A stretch of DNA of 64,000 bases from Cymodocea nodosa. Taxonomy: Eukaryota; Streptophyta; Magnoliopsida; Alismatales; Cymodoceaceae. The translations under genes and the position numbers were made by a program. Position 1 is the stretch's first letter. Each line of letters starts with the position of its first letter. Positions 23,986 to 38,900 of the stretch are shown one piece after another. The notes under the pieces are model-generated. The model ran no database searches. It worked only from the letters and a program-made list of their open reading frames with translations, and was not told the origin of the DNA. Location: contig CM072340.1 of the NCBI GenBank assembly GCA_036874045.1, forward strand, positions 2,743,001 to 2,807,000, given 5' to 3'.

Positions 23986-25821
23986 TGTCATGACCAAGCA
24001 AGTCCACATCATCTAGCTAGCGTCCTCCCTATATACTATCTGTTGGGCCTAAATCACAACAAAATAAGAAATAAGCTAAAAAACCTAATAAGTAATCCAC
24101 TATATACAATATAACTGAAAGCAATAATAGAGGTGAGACATTGCGGTAATGTAAATAATAACGGAAATGTTACAAAACAAGTAAATAACTTCAAATGTGT
24201 TGCAATGCTATCTTGTACAGTTATAAGCTAGTTAACTATAATGTACAAATACATACTTAATAGTTATGGTATTGGCTACGGTTACCTAGATTAGCAATCC
24301 AACTCTAATCACATACAAGCTCTGTGATAGGATTCATAGTCACATATAAGTTCTGTGTCAAGTCCATGATCACATACTGAATCATCAAGTAATGCCAACT
24401 GAAATTGATCAATCATGGTAATCAATATCCCCCATGATAGAACATTTCCAAACAGGTTTAAATTGTATTCACCTACAAGTGCCCATTTCATCAACTTTAC
24501 GCTTCATTATTCATTAACTCACAACAATGAGTATTTACGAGCACTAGCATAGTGATAAACAACAATCATCACCAAGGCATTGTAATATGAAATATTCAAC
24601 CGTAATATATGATGATCAACAATAATATGCTAACATTTGACTTTCACAGATATTTTGCAATAATCTATGATAATATGTATTCATGGCCAATAATCATGTA
24701 ATAGTCCAATCCTCCCATTATGCTATTTAAGGCTAAATAGTGGTATTACTCACATACAAGAGCATCAACTCCATTAACTAAAATCTCAGGCACTGCTCAA
24801 AATACATCATATACAATTATCGCTAGTCACAACAATCATATTATGCTCAACATCAGTCAATCATACCATGTCACATTCACAATTAATAATACACGAATCA
24901 ATAATATTACGCAATATTAACAATATTACACAATAATCAACATGTCATGTTACATAAGTCAACCATATCATGCACCGACAATATCGATATACAATAATCG
25001 TCACTATTGTGTGATATCCGTCAACAATATGCAATGATCTTCAATGAATATGCACTTACAACTATATTATGCACGCAATCCTATCAATATGAAATAATCG
25101 ACACCACTAAATGACAATCAACCATATTTATATTATGTCATGTCCATTTATGATTATGCATCGATAGTCCAGATGACAGATTAATGCGCACATCTCAATT
25201 GCAGATCTGGATATAATATGAGTTGACTATGCCTTTATCACTCGCAATCACCATAATATGCATTGACTCCTATGATACATGCATAGTTGTGTACATTATG
25301 CATTATTCATCACTATTATGACGATAACCAATGTTAGCATGTAATAATCTAGCATATTGTGCAGTATCACATAAAAGAAATGCAATCATCATCAATATTT
25401 ATACAATGATCCTAAAAAAAATTGCTATTGAATCTAATTAGTAAGGTTACTAACCTAAAATATCCCCCAACCCCTCTTCTCTCTCCTCCCTCTTTTCCTC
25501 TGCCAGCAGCGACCGAACACCCTCCAACAGCCACCAGTGCCGGCCGCACGTCGCCACACACCAAGCCCGATCGAGCCATGCACCCACGCGCACAGACCTC
25601 ACGCGAAGCGGTCCACACTCGCGTAGAACCTCCGACGATCATAGCGACTTGCGACGGCGTATCTACTCGCCTAGGGCTTCAAACAGGTGGCTCGTGCGGA
25701 GGCGGGTGGAGGACTCGGTTGGAGGGAACCGGACACGAGAGGGAGGAGGAAATTTTAGATGAATCTCATAATCATCAAAAAATAAAGGGAGAATTTACAT
25801 TTTTAACCCTTAGTCCTTACA
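23986..25821 (-). repeat. candidate solo LTR (gypsy Tekay/Del-like), antisense
   Basis: On the minus strand it would begin TGTAAGGACTAAGGG and end GGTCATGACA, with a GC-rich leader-like block (25,480-25,745) typical of chromovirus LTRs, then AT-rich sequence. Flanks are TATAA and ATATA, not a clean duplication. The region between 24,300 and 25,440 consists of loosely repetitive ATATG/AATAATC sequence with no ORF. Confidence 0.4.
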
Positions 25822-25831
25822 ATATATCTAC

Positions 25832-26035
25832 ATGTATGTATGTATGTATGTATGTATGTATGTATGTATGTATGTATGTATGTATGTATGTATGTATGTA
25901 TGTATGTATGTATGTATGTATGTATGTATGTATGTATGTATGTATGTATGTATGTATGTATGTATGTATGTATGTATGTATGTATGTATGTATGTATGTA
26001 TGTATGTATGTATGTATGTATGTATGTATGTATGC
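25832..26035. repeat. (ATGT)n tetranucleotide microsatellite
   Basis: About 50 perfect units. The Cys-Met-Tyr-Val and His-Thr-Tyr-Ile ORFs on either strand are artefacts of this repeat. Confidence 0.98.
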
Positions 26036-26039
26036 ATAC

Positions 26040-27715
26040 TTTAAATTTGGAAGAACTGAGTTTTTAGTCTGTAGGTCATTTGTTCTCTTCTACTATTATC
26101 ATTCTATCCCTTTTTACGTTATCATACATATTTTGCGTAAATAGTAAATATGGTATGAATTTCACTTCAAATGTTAGTTTAGTTCGCATAAGGTTGATGA
26201 CTATTCAATGAAGATAGAGAAAAAAAACTACAATGATTTGTTGCAGATGATGTAGTGGAAACTAGATAAAGTCAGTACGCGTTATGGATGAGCGCAAATC
26301 CATTGATTTGTAGTTTATTCCATGGGGTGGTGTCTTTTATGAAGTCCTTTGTTTGAATTGAAAATATCAAAGACTTGTTGGAGTTGATGGTGGCGACGCA
26401 GGCAGAGAGCTCCAACGAGTTAGGGTTTCGACAATGACGATCAAGGGCTCTGATAGTTTCTGTATCAAGTAAAGGGTTTTCATTTCTAATGTTCAAAAGA
26501 CCCTACCATTTTTATAATGGGAGCAAAAACATCACCACTCTCTTTGCCCCCAATTGCTCCTGATTTTTCTGACGAGGTTTTCAGAGATCGTAAAGTAATG
26601 GCTAAATAATGAATGATCAAATAAGAAATAGGCTTAATAATGAATCATTATTTCTCGTTGATGTTCATCTTCTATTGATAGTTTGTGGTGTCGTACACGT
26701 CAGGTGGAAGATATGCATATTTGATGGACACAAGTGAACTCCATCTATGTATACCATTAATCTACCTTCCATTGGGTTTTAACATATTCAAGTTGGTCCA
26801 GTGTCTTGGCTACAAAACAACAGATTAAATCAATCAAATTAGGGTCGACCAAGTCTCTTCTGAGGGTAGTTGACGACCAGCAAATCTAATGGTCACGTGC
26901 ACAACGGTTGGCATAGAAGTCATTCTATACCTGTCACGTCCTACAATTAATTGAAAAAAGACAACCGTCGTACCAAAGTGATGCAATCGGCCGCCCCACA
27001 TCTAACCATGCAAATTACATCTTGGGTATGACCATTTTTTATTGGTTTTCTTTCATTCGTTGGTTTTTAGTTTGTTTCATTTGTTAATTACATCGGCATA
27101 CCATATGTCAAGGAAAATTCTATTTTCATCAAGTAACGAACATGAGACTTTTATCTCATATGAGCGAGCAAGAGACAATCACAAGTAAGCCAAACATTTA
27201 TTTATTTTTATTATCATTTTGTGCAATCATCTGTTTAACTATTATTGTCCAATTTCATGGATTGTGTTGCACGTACGTACCTTTCCTAAGTTTGATTGTA
27301 ACCTCTCAAGAAACCAAATATGTTTTGAGCCTCGTGATTCGATTTGTTCAAATAATGTAGGCACCGAGTCTCGGTATAATTGCATCTCACGCTCTGCATG
27401 TGAGATACACGTGATACCCACAATTGATAAAGTATTTAAATTAAATCTTTATCACCCATCGGTAACGCTCACAACGACAAAAATGTTATAAGCACTAACA
27501 TTTGCACTTTCTTCTGAATATATGTGCATGGATTTTGTTGATAAATATATTACTTTTATTGTAACAGACATTCAACTCAAAAACATGATTGACTATTGAA
27601 CAATGAAATTATTTAAATAATATTTTTATTTTCAATTTAAATTTAAAATTATATGACCAAGCGTATTTCTGCTATTGAATGATACTATCCTCGTCGTCCA
27701 TCTGTAACATGACTA
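26040..27715. other. intergenic DNA, nothing recognised
   Basis: Short ORFs only. No splice-consistent exon chain and no transposon motif was found. Confidence 0.4.
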
Positions 27716-27718
27716 TTG

Positions 27719-27835
27719 TTCGTAAAAATGAACATTAAATGAAATGTTCATAACGTTCATTTTTTACGAACATTCGAAAAAACGTTCGTTTTTATGAATG
27801 TTTAAATGTTGAACATTCATAAAAATGATAAAAAA
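27719..27835. repeat. nested inverted repeats (GTTCGTAAAAATGAAC type)
   Basis: GTTCGTAAAAATGAAC near 27,718 faces GTTCATTTTTTACGAAC near 27,754, and a second fold pairs TTTTTATGAATGTT with AACATTCATAAAAA. A purine-rich GGAAAGAG stretch follows (27,840-27,900). It may be the left part of the neighbouring hAT element, but no hAT terminus was seen here. Confidence 0.6.
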
Positions 27836-28289
27836 ATTAAAAGAGGAAAGAGGGAGAGGAAAGGGAAAGAAAAAGAAAGAGAGGAAGAAGTGATGGAAAA
27901 CTTTATAAATAAGAAAGAATGTTAAAGTTTCTTTTATAACTTATTCTCATTTAATATTCTTTCTTCCTTTTACAAAATAAAAATTTTATCTTTTAAGTCT
28001 TAGTTTTCAAATTTTTTAAACTCTCAAGTCAACTTCTACCTTATGTTTATAAAAATAATACACAACTTTAATAATTTTATCTTCAATAACATTGTTGATG
28101 ATGATTTTGCAATATTTAAGCAAAAACAACATTTTTAGACTCAAAACTATAAAAGGTGGAATATTGACTTCAAGTACTACTATTAAATAAAAAAAAGATA
28201 AAATTTATGATCTAATTTTACAATAAAAATGAAAGATCTGAGAGACAATATTATAGTAAAGAGTATCTACTACAATATTTGCAATGTAG

Positions 28290-29990
28290 ACTTCTCATAC
28301 AAAGTATTAAGCGATACAAGTCATTTATCTAAACATTTAGCTAGTTACTTATCTAAAAATCTTGAAAAAAATAAAATGATTTAAACACAAATTAATTTTA
28401 ACATTAAAGGTAATATAACATAATGACATTATGATTTTAAAAATACTAGAGAACTATATGCTAAATTTATTATTGTTCAAAATTTACCTATTAATTTTAG
28501 TGATAATCGATATTTTCAAGATTATATTTCACAAGCTTATTGTCCATAATTTAAAAAAGTTTCTAGAAATACAACTAGACAAAATATTATTGACCTTTAT
28601 AATAAACTTAGAATAAAATTAATTAATATAATAAGTTCTATTAATACATCTATAGCATGTACATCTAATATTTAGAAGGGTAGAACTAAAATAGGATATA
28701 TTGTTATTATTACATATTTTATTGATGATAATTGGATTTTACAAAAAATATTAATAGGATTTAGAAGAATAAATCATTCATATAATATTAAAAATATTTT
28801 TTCTACTATTATGAAAATTTTTGAATTTTATGAAATTAAAGAAAAAGTAAGTAGTATTTCGTTTGATAATGTATCTAGTAATAATGCAATTATCCTCATA
28901 TTTAAAAATAAATTAACTCTACCAAATAGTTTTGATTTATTTCACCAAAGATGTATATAACATATAATTAATTTTATAGTTCAAGTAATTGTTGAAGAAA
29001 TAAAACCTTTTGTAAAAAATATTAGAACCGCATTAGGCTAGATTTTAATCATGTATGTGATTCATTTGATTTATCACATAAGACATTTACAATGGATGTT
29101 CCTTATAGGTGCAATTTATTTTATTTAATGTTAAATAATTGTTTACATTATAAAGAATCTATAAAACTTATTATAATAGTAGAATAGATGATAGCATAAC
29201 ACTATTAGATGAAAATGATTTTACAATAGTTAATTATTTTATTAATTTTTTTAAAATATTTTATAATACAATAGAACATTTATTAGAAATATATTATTCT
29301 ACATCTATTTATGTAATTCACCATTTATATAATATTGCAAGAGTTTTTAATAATTATGGTAATTATCTATTTTTTGCACCTATAATTTTAAAAATGAAAG
29401 AATTTTTTTTTAAAATATTGGAATAAGATACCTTTTTTATATACATTAAGTGCTTATTTAGATTGTAGGACTAAAATAAAAGTTATTAAAAAACTAATAA
29501 TTACAATACAAAATTGTTTAAATATAGAACTTAATGTAACAATTAAAAATATAGAAAAATAAATAAATAATATGTTACAAAATATGGATCACAACAAATA
29601 CAAAGTACATCTTATTTATCTCAATCATCATCATCATTATCAGTATATGATTTTAATATATTTGTTGATGATTATAATGATTTTAACTCAACAAATATGT
29701 AAGAATTAATTAATTTTAATAATACTAACCATAATCTTAATTTCTAGATTTTGATGTAATTAATTGGTAGAAAATACAAAAACATACATTTCTTATTTTA
29801 TCTTTAATGACTAAATATTTATTAACAATTCTAACTTTTTCTATAATATGTGAACAAACATTTAGTATTAATGTTAACATATTAAATGATAGAAAAATAA
29901 AGTTAAAAGATGATATTTTAGAAGTATTAATGTGAATTAAAAACTAGAAGTTTGTATAGACAACAACAACAATATAACTTTACAAATGAA
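28290..29990 (+). pseudogene. hAT transposase, many stops
   Basis: Blocks in the order expected for plant hAT transposases: a YLSKNLEKNK N-terminal block; TRELYAKFIIVQNLP; YFIDDNWILQKILIGFRRI (about 28,710-28,770); ISFDNVSSNNAI (about 28,855-28,895); FHQRC and HIINFIVQ (about 28,940-28,990). The C-terminal dimerisation region includes CEQTFS and LNDRKIKLKDDILEVLM (about 29,850-29,935). At least six stops and several frame changes occur. Very AT-rich codons. Confidence 0.75.
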
Positions 29991-30759
29991 TTTGTAAATT
30001 TAAATATTTAAATGTAATTATGTAAATTAAATAGAAAAATATTTGATGTAATTACAAGTACAATGTATTCTTAATTTCAATTCAAAAATAAAATATTTTA
30101 TTTTAACTTTATGACTTGTATTTATATATGTTAATGAACGATGAATCATAAATGATAACTTAATGTCCTGATCTTAACGTTAATGTATTCACGTATCATG
30201 TATTTATAAATAAAATATTTTATTTCTTTATAAATAAAATCTAAACGTTACATTTTTTATTCTTTGAACGTGGAGTTGAACATTGCATTTTTTTTTGTTA
30301 ACCTAACGATCGGATCTTAACGTAACATTTTTATTCAATTATTAATTATTCCTTGAATGTTGCATTTTTAAAATTTTTTAACCTAACGATCAATCATTTT
30401 TTATTTTTTCTCGAGCCATAACGTTCGATCCAACCGTTCGACTGATTCTGGGGAGTCAATCGGTCGAACGTTCATTCAAGATTCCTGATTCCTGAGTCTT
30501 AACTTATAACATTTGTTACTTTTTTTTCTTTTTTATATAAAAAACTTTGATCGAACCGACGTTCTCTGCAATCATCGAAGTTTTTTTTATAAAAAAATTT
30601 GATCTGATCGAATGTTTTTATATTATTTTTTAAATTAATTAATATAAAAATTCTAGAAATTAAAACCCACATGCTAACCTGCAGGCCGCTCAACCTATAG
30701 CCCGTACGGACTTTTATTTTTTGGGCGAAGTTGCCCCGACCCGATTTATTGACACCTCT
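28290..30759 (+). mobile_element. degenerate hAT transposon
   Basis: A decayed transposase (below) is followed by AT-rich sequence and a GC-richer end. The right end, TTATTGACACCTCTA (to about 30,759), reads TAGAGGTGTCAATAA in reverse, the usual terminus of plant hAT elements. The left terminus was not found. Confidence 0.65.
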
Positions 30760-31253
30760 ACACGTGCAGGTTGACTAAGAGAATGAGCATGCTTAGACTA
30801 ATAAAATTGAAAACTACATGAGTATGATAAAGAACCGGTTTCATCGTTCTAATAACAAGGGGTTGACAACAATATATAGATTTACGTTAGTTTTTTTAAC
30901 AAACTTCGCTTAGCATTATTGCTTTCTAATATCATTCTAACCGAAAAAGATTCATGTAATGATTTGATTTATTATTCTTGTTGTATCCTTTTTGACAATT
31001 CATGTTACTATTGTACAGATTTTTCAATAATCTAATTTTGTAAATAAATGAACTGCGAAGATTTTTTGTTTTTAGTCTTGAAAACCAAGTAGCGGAGAAT
31101 AATCAATGGAAGAAGACAAAAGAAAGTTTTCTTTTTGTTAATGATTTTTTTTTTTTCTAAATTAGATCTTCCTTTAAATAAAATAAAAGATCAACTAGAT
31201 TATTGGTCAAATTTCAAAAACTATAAGAAAAAAGGGCAGAGAATTTGTCTTAC

Positions 31254-31331
31254 AATAATAATATATTTGAGATCAGTTGCTTTGCCTGTTGTCCAAATAG
31301 GAATGACAGTAATCCCACCATCGACCATTTC
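31254..31331 (-). other. orphan exon-like segment
   Basis: On the minus strand, 26 open codons (EMVDGGITVIPIWTTGKATD then LKYIII) sit between a good acceptor (ATTTGCAG) and a GTAAGA donor. I found no partner exons nearby and do not recognise the protein. It could be a relic of a gene or chance. Confidence 0.2.
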
Positions 31332-31419
31332 CTGCAAATCGCTTGTTCGTTCTATAGATGATGGTCAAACAAATATTATTTTATTCATTTATATGTTAAA
31401 AAATGAGTCAATATGAAAA

Positions 31420-32975
31420 GTATTGTTCTCTTAATCCTTACAAATTACAAATGTACTGATGCTCATATATTTTCTTTGATCATGATTAAATCATCGAGAC
31501 AATTTATCTGACTCTTCATATATCTTCTGAAACTATATTCACAAAATTTAGTAGACTTTGGAGAACATCCTTTTCCTTTTTCTCACGCCTTCAAAACAAA
31601 GATAACAAGACAGCCACTTGGATAGAGAGAGTACTACATTCTCTCTTATAAACTTCAAGGATATGCTTCACCAAAGGAGTTTTCACTTTTGATCATCTTT
31701 CTTTCAATAAAACCAAAACAAGAGGCAAGACTTTTTTGATGAACATTACTCTCGTCCCCACATTGAGATTGAAGAAAGAGGTATGCAACCAATGGCATGA
31801 ATTACTAATTTTGCGTTAATCCCTTCGACAAGGGCTTTGTTATCTAAGGTAGCAGTTATTGTCAAATTCAGGATATTAATGCATTGGTTATTTCTAATGC
31901 TTCAGTTATCACTTGTATACGCATATATAGGTGCATTTTATGTCTTTACTGACGCATGACATAAGAGAAAGCTATACAACCAAAGTAGGAGCAGGCAATT
32001 CAAGAAAGCCTAAGTCAACCAGCAAATAAAAAATGGATGAGGCCTGAGGGTTTATTCTTTTAGCAGATATCGTTTGCCTTTCTATTTGGACTTTCAATAA
32101 GCCTTTATTTGTATAGTCACCCTTTTTTTTTTCCTCTCTTAGGACTTTTATTTATGATGTACTAATGTATGGTATGACGCCCTAACCTATTTCAAAATAA
32201 ACTTGTATTGGCTTGTTTGTAATTAAAACAATTTCACATCTTAACAAAAACTAACACTTACATAACAGATTTTCACAACACACTAACACATGCTTAACAG
32301 TTTTGAAGACAAATGGTTCCCTTTGATAATTCAATAAAACAAGTAATTATAATGAACTATAATTAGTTGATAGTTATTGTTTAACTACAATAATCATATT
32401 TAGTTAATTAAGGACAGTTGTAAAAACCAAAAGATTTTCCAGAGCAAAATAGTCTTCATTCATATCTGTTGAAACTCCATGATGAACAGTCTTTATTATC
32501 ATCATTGGTGACATGCATGTTGGAGCTAATTGAATATTGAAAACTAAATCTCAATTGTAGAGATAGGGTTGTTACAAATGACTTTACCTAGCTTTTCTGG
32601 TAGTAGTCCTAAAAACAGGACCAATTGATCATTTCTGCAATTATGATTGTAGACATAATTGGCAAATGATTTAATAAATAAGACAAAAGTTTTACTTTTT
32701 TATAATCAACTAGCTTTGTTTCAAAGATTTATGTGTATAAATAAGATTTTTACACGATGCAAACAAGCACATTATGAAGGAAAAGAACATACTAAAATAA
32801 ATTTCATCAGCATTAGGGTTAAACTGTGTGCATAAGATTTAAAAAAAAAATGATGAGACTACCATACACTTGCCTTTTCTTTTCAACAATTAGACACAAA
32901 TTGCGCATCACACGCATTTTTCTGTTGTTCATCTCCATCAAACCTGGTTGTGTTACGCATGGTGACATGAACCCG
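31420..32975. other. intergenic DNA downstream of PTH2
   Basis: No convincing exon or repeat. The 3' UTR of the PTH2 gene probably lies just below 32,976. Confidence 0.4.
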
Positions 32976-35900
32976 TTACAGGAGTTTCAGCCCACCAGTC
33001 ACATCATCAACTACATCTGCAGGTCCTGCAGAAGCAGACTAATAAGCAGCTAAGACAAGACATCATACCAAACTCAACATATCATTGATTTGTTGCAGGT
33101 CAAAGACAAAGAATCGCAAGTCTCGACAGTTTCATGATAAACAATAACAAATACTATCTATTGCTTGAAAATTAAGTGTTAAAATAGATGAATTCTGATA
33201 AGGATCTTTCTATTAGATTACTTGTAATTTATGGATTACTTGTGTGTAAGGTATCTCCTATAGAGATCCTCCATTACTAACAATATCTCTTCATTCTTCA
33301 TCCTTTCAAAATGGTACCAAAATTGTCAGATTTTAGAAAAGAGAAATTAAAGAGAGGAAACCCTAGTCATCTCCATAGCCTTGGCATCCCCCTAGCATGC
33401 TGCAGCTCTCCAGCAGTTGCGGGCCGTCCAGACCATTCTCCTGCTACCATCAATCAGCCAACCACAATTGCAACCACATATTCCTGTCAATTTCCTCTAA
33501 AACACTATCTCCTCCCAGGTCTAGCAGCTCGGGCAACATTTGTTCCCAATTGTGGATGTCTTTCTATGTTGCTACTTCTGCTTCTTTGTCCTTGTTTGCA
33601 GGTCTTCAGTTGTGTACAACATGTGCCTGTTTAAGGTTGTTTTTTCTTGTTTACATGCTGGTTAGTTCATGTTCAATCTATTGTTAAGATGTCAACTTGA
33701 TTAACTGTACTCATGTTGCTAGTTGATGAACGATTATTGTAATTGATCATTTCTCGTATCCACTTGAATGGTCAACATGATTGACCATTGTTTCTACCTG
33801 CAAACATCTTGCTGCTAGTAGAAGTTAGTTTTATGTATCATTTTACCTAAATTGTGTGGAGTCCATTACAAGCTCTTCACATGAAATGCTCCAACTTGAT
33901 AATGAGTTAAAAAGAATGGATCTTTCTATTAGCTTACATATAGTTAATGAACAAATTAAATGGGTTTCTAGAATGCCCTTTTTGATTCAGGGCAGGGCAT
34001 TTCAGAGGTAATGCGTTTAAAAGTTGTGTTTCCATGGAATACCCTTTTTGGATGGAAACAATTATAAAGCAGTCCCAAGTGAGTCGCAAAATGGTGTTTA
34101 ACAAAAAAGGTAGGGCAGTTCTCATGTTCTCATCAAAAGAAACAAGTATCCCTCTAAGCCAAAAATACAGGATTGAAACATAGATTCAATAAGTAAGCAT
34201 ACATAAAACAGAAAAAAGAAGAAGAAATAAAATAAGAGTAAAAAGCTAAAGAAAAGGTACTGGTTCAGAAAATAGCATACAAATCAATTATAAATCAAGA
34301 AAGATGTCAATGCATTTTGTCCAATTTCCAAAGATATCTTCTTTCTAAAACCCATGCAATTGTAAAAAATGGAACTTCTAATTAAGCGTGAAAAATTTAC
34401 CTAATATAGCCATAACTGTTTTTGAATCTGCAAAAAAAATTAATATTTGATCAGAATGGCTAAATTTGCAGTTATTTGATAGTATATGTTGTACATAGAT
34501 TTCCATTAAAATGAAGGAAAATGGAATTACATAATGCAGACTATGTAACAAATCAAATGTACTATTCTATGCAAATTATGGACTCACTTGGTGCAATCTG
34601 TGTTCTCCCAGCATCTATGGTGATGTGTGTGGGTAAATGCAATGACTTTGCTCTTTCCTGAAAACCAAATATGGTTATTTGTGATTAGAGAAGAAAACTA
34701 TTGATTATTGTTACGAATATTCTTATTTTAAAGCTCATACACGAATCCTAGTTCCCAACTAGGTGTTTTGATAATGAAAAAACATTGACTTGTTGAAAAT
34801 GTCATCTAGCACATGTTTTGTTAGATATTATTTTACATGCCGTAAATTGAAAAATAAAGGAATGTTTTATGACTTTGAAAGACAGCTGACGTACAAATGA
34901 AGATACACACGGCAAGTAAAAGCAAATATCCAATGAAGTAGGTATACAGTGTTAATTCAAACTCAAAACTTATTACTCTTAGCATCCAATACTTGGTAAG
35001 ATAAGAAATAAATCTTTTGAATCGGTATTTCTTAATACTATTCATATACACACGTGTCAACAATTTATTTACGTAAGTCACCAAAGCTCGATAAGCAAAG
35101 TGTTAAAGCAACCGAGACATACAACCAAGAAGCATTTAGGTAAAATTTATCTGCCAAATCTTAAAACAAATTTTGGCAACTTAACAAAATACCTGCTGAT
35201 GTTGGATGATAACTTACCGATTGAAATTCAAATTCTAGAATATTTTTGCAAATCTACAAGTTACCTTATTACAGATTGCATTTTCAAGAAAGGGGACATT
35301 AAAATAGAAGGAACCACTGGAGACAAGAAGAAATGATGAAAATTATGGATTGATTGAAGTTCCCAAAAACAAAGATCAATGAAGATAAAAGTTGAAAGAA
35401 AAATATGTGGAAGGTAGCGCATAGAGTGGAAAAAGAAAAAAAAAAACAATCAGAATTCTTGAGTGCCTGCTTCCCTCTACAAGCGTGACTTACAGAAGTC
35501 AAAACTCTAGAGGATTCCTAGAGAAATACAAGAAGTGTTCTTGTTAAAGTGTTTTTTAATTCCTATATATTCTTGAATAAATTACTGATGTAAATCCTAT
35601 TGAATACTCATGTGCTAAACTGTTAACTTCATAGGTTTTTAATCACCAAGGTGTGGTAAAAAGTATTCTCAAGTTTGGGGATTTGAGAACATTGTGAGGT
35701 TGGGACCTCACGCACATAGAGTTGGAACTCTGTGTTGGAGTGTACAAGTGTGATCTTGTACCTGGTTGGGTATGCAACTAGAAAATACCACTTTGGGTTG
35801 GTATTGAGTTTGAGAAAAATACATTTGAGGTTAGTATTTAACCTAGGAAAAATACCATTAAGGTTAAGTGTTGAGCCTATGAAAAACATAATTATAAGGG

Positions 35901-38900
35901 TTGGTATTGAGCCTGCGACAATACCATTTTAATGAATTCTCAAGGTCGGACCTTGGAGAGTGGATTAGCCTATTTAGGTGAACTACTATAAGATTTTGTG
36001 TTATCTTGTTCTTTGCAATTATCATTTTTTTTTTGTGCTTAATTAACGACTACATAAGTAAAATTGAAATACTCTAATTATAAAATTGAGTGAAGATTTA
36101 AAATATATAAAAGTTAATAAAATTTACTATTCACCCCCTCTCTAGTGAAGTCATTAATCCCTAATAGTGGTATCAAAGCATACTTACAGACACAGGTTCG
36201 AAACATTGAAGATGCATTATGAAATGCATTTTTTGAGGGAAATTATTAAGGCTCTTTGAGAGACTCGACGAGGGATAAACTGATAAACTTGAAGGACTTA
36301 TAAACAGGTGATGAGTGAACACTTTAGGAACTTGTGAGGAGACAAGTAGAGGAACCTTATGAACCTGATAGAAGAAGACCTTAGGGACCTATGGGAGAAG
36401 ACGGTTAATCTTGATGGCTTTTCCTGAAAACTCAAACTTGTGAAAGATTCTAAAGCTTATTTAAAAGGATTAGTAATGTCTTTACTATCAGCTCGAACTT
36501 TTGACATAATGGTAGTCTGATTCTAACAATTATTAGATTTATTAATAGGTGTGTACATATATATAGGTTTAAGCCCTTACATAGTTGCATGGGTATCCAT
36601 ATACCCATTTACCCATACATACAAACATAAGTATGCCATGTATGACTAACATTATTTATTTTAAAATATAAATTGATAGAAAAGAAAAAAGAAATGAAAT
36701 GAAATGTGGAAGGAACAAAAATTCTCTAGAAGCTTTACCCAATTTTCTATTATGTTCAACATTCAGAAAATTACTATTGGCAACTATAGAGCTACATGTC
36801 TAGAATATTGGCACATGAAAACCTATGAAATTATTTTCTTGCGCCAATCAACCAATTTAAATATAAAAACTGCGATAACATAAACTCATTTGCTGTAACA
36901 TTGATAAAAAAACATCACTATTTATAAGAAATGGTAAACTATGGTTTTTATCATAGACACCTAGATTATTACTTGGAATAGAACACAATTCTAGATCAGG
37001 TATCCATATTTATTTATTTACTTAGCAAGAATCATGTTATTCTAAAAGATAATGCTGCTAATAATTGATTTCAAAATAGCTTCTCAATGTTTTTCTTCTG
37101 CAGTAACATGAAAACTAAACATGGTAACACAAGTAAAAATACTTATTAACATCATGCCTTGTAGAATATAGAAAACTAAATCATTTTCTTTGCTAAGAAA
37201 AGGTGGTTGACATGTAGCCCTGGAACTTTTCTAATCTAATTCACAAAGCCCCCATAGTGCTCTTCATGCTTTATCACTCAAAAAATCCTCTCAATTCTAC
37301 TGATACAAGGAATGACACTAACAAATGCATTCTTTGATTAGCTGGTTTCGGCTGGAACTTGCATTGTTTCCACTCTCCTGCTTTTACACAAGATCCTGAA
37401 ATTTTTAGTTGTCTTAGTAATTTTGTTGTGTTTATTTAGTTACAGTTGTTTGAATGTTGAAGATGTTGTTTGGTTATTTGCTCTTACCAAATATTGGATG
37501 TTCTAATTCCATCGAACAGTACAGACAATGAAAATACAAATAATTAACAGCTTCTGTTGTAAACTTTCCAAGTCAGAAGCCTTCACTATGAGGGTATACC
37601 CTTTCTTCCACAATTTCCAGAATATAATGTTCTTACAGCAAAAAGAACAACATTCAGTGGGAATTGAAGACCAAACAAACAAGGTCACGATATGAACCTG
37701 CAACACTAGCAAATCTTCTTCACTTTCACTTTTCAGGACCACTTTAACCTGCCCACACATCTCCCATCTGCCGGTTCAGAAAGAGGGAGAAAGAAAGTGC
37801 ATGTCACAGTTATATAATTGAAAATTCCATTTTCATCAAGAATTAAGTGTTTGAGGAGCTCAGTTAGATAATATAAAGAAAGTGGATGTAAAGAAAAATC
37901 AAGATGCTTTGAAAGATACCTATTTAAAGATTTTGGTGCTCTGCGAAGGAGCTTCCTATACAGACCCAAAGTTGCATGACTGTCAACAGAAAACAAGATA
38001 TCTATCAGGTTGATGTAAGATACATTACAAAAAGACATTATAAACTGGTCGAATGGACCTTGAAGTGCACAAATAAGAAACGTAAATAAAAGTCAAACCC
38101 TACAATTAAACATTTTGACAATAAATCATTGATCAAATATGCAACTTGAATGTTGATAAAATGAGTAAATGAATCAAGCATGCCCATGAAATCTCATTCA
38201 CTTGAATTCTTTAAAGTTTACAACCAGTAGAAAATAAAGAATTATTACCCACAATTCTTAGTTATGTGCAAACCCAAATACTCAAAAAATATAAGAAATA
38301 TCCATCTCAAAAGATATATAAGAAATTCTACAAAAGAAGCTAGTATAGCTAAATGTCACACTCCTGTCCCAAAACCAAGGGTGATTGCCACCCTCAATCC
38401 TATCAGCCAAGGGTCAAGGGTGAAGTAGGGAAAACACGTCCACCTTAACCAGAAAAGGATGAGTGAGCAGCTAATCCAAACTTAGCAACAACACACAATA
38501 GAAGCAACACCTATAAATGTCAACAACAAACAACGTGAGTGATCAGTTAATAATCACTCAATACACATTAACCCTAATGTGCCAAAATAAAGCAACAACA
38601 TTTCATGCACTAGAAGCCATAAATGGCAAAACATGCATGCAACACTTATGCTTTAAGCTTCCAGTCCATGGTACAATATGCCAATACTACCAACCTTGGC
38701 CCAATCACTATCGAGGGTTGGCTAAAATTAGCTGAGTGTCTTTGGCCTCTACTGAGGGTCCCCAACACTCTCACAACCATGACCATTTGCCCTAGTCTCT
38801 TGCTGCACCCATGCAAATGAGCATGAACTTCTATTTGGTGTTGTTTCCCTACACATGTCCATTTCCACTTTTGCACAAGCAAAAGAGGCTTTGGCCCTCC

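Noticed and set aside
25422-26144. 240-codon ORF through the microsatellite
   Set aside because: More than a quarter is the translated ATGT repeat; the rest is a GC-rich LTR-like stretch.
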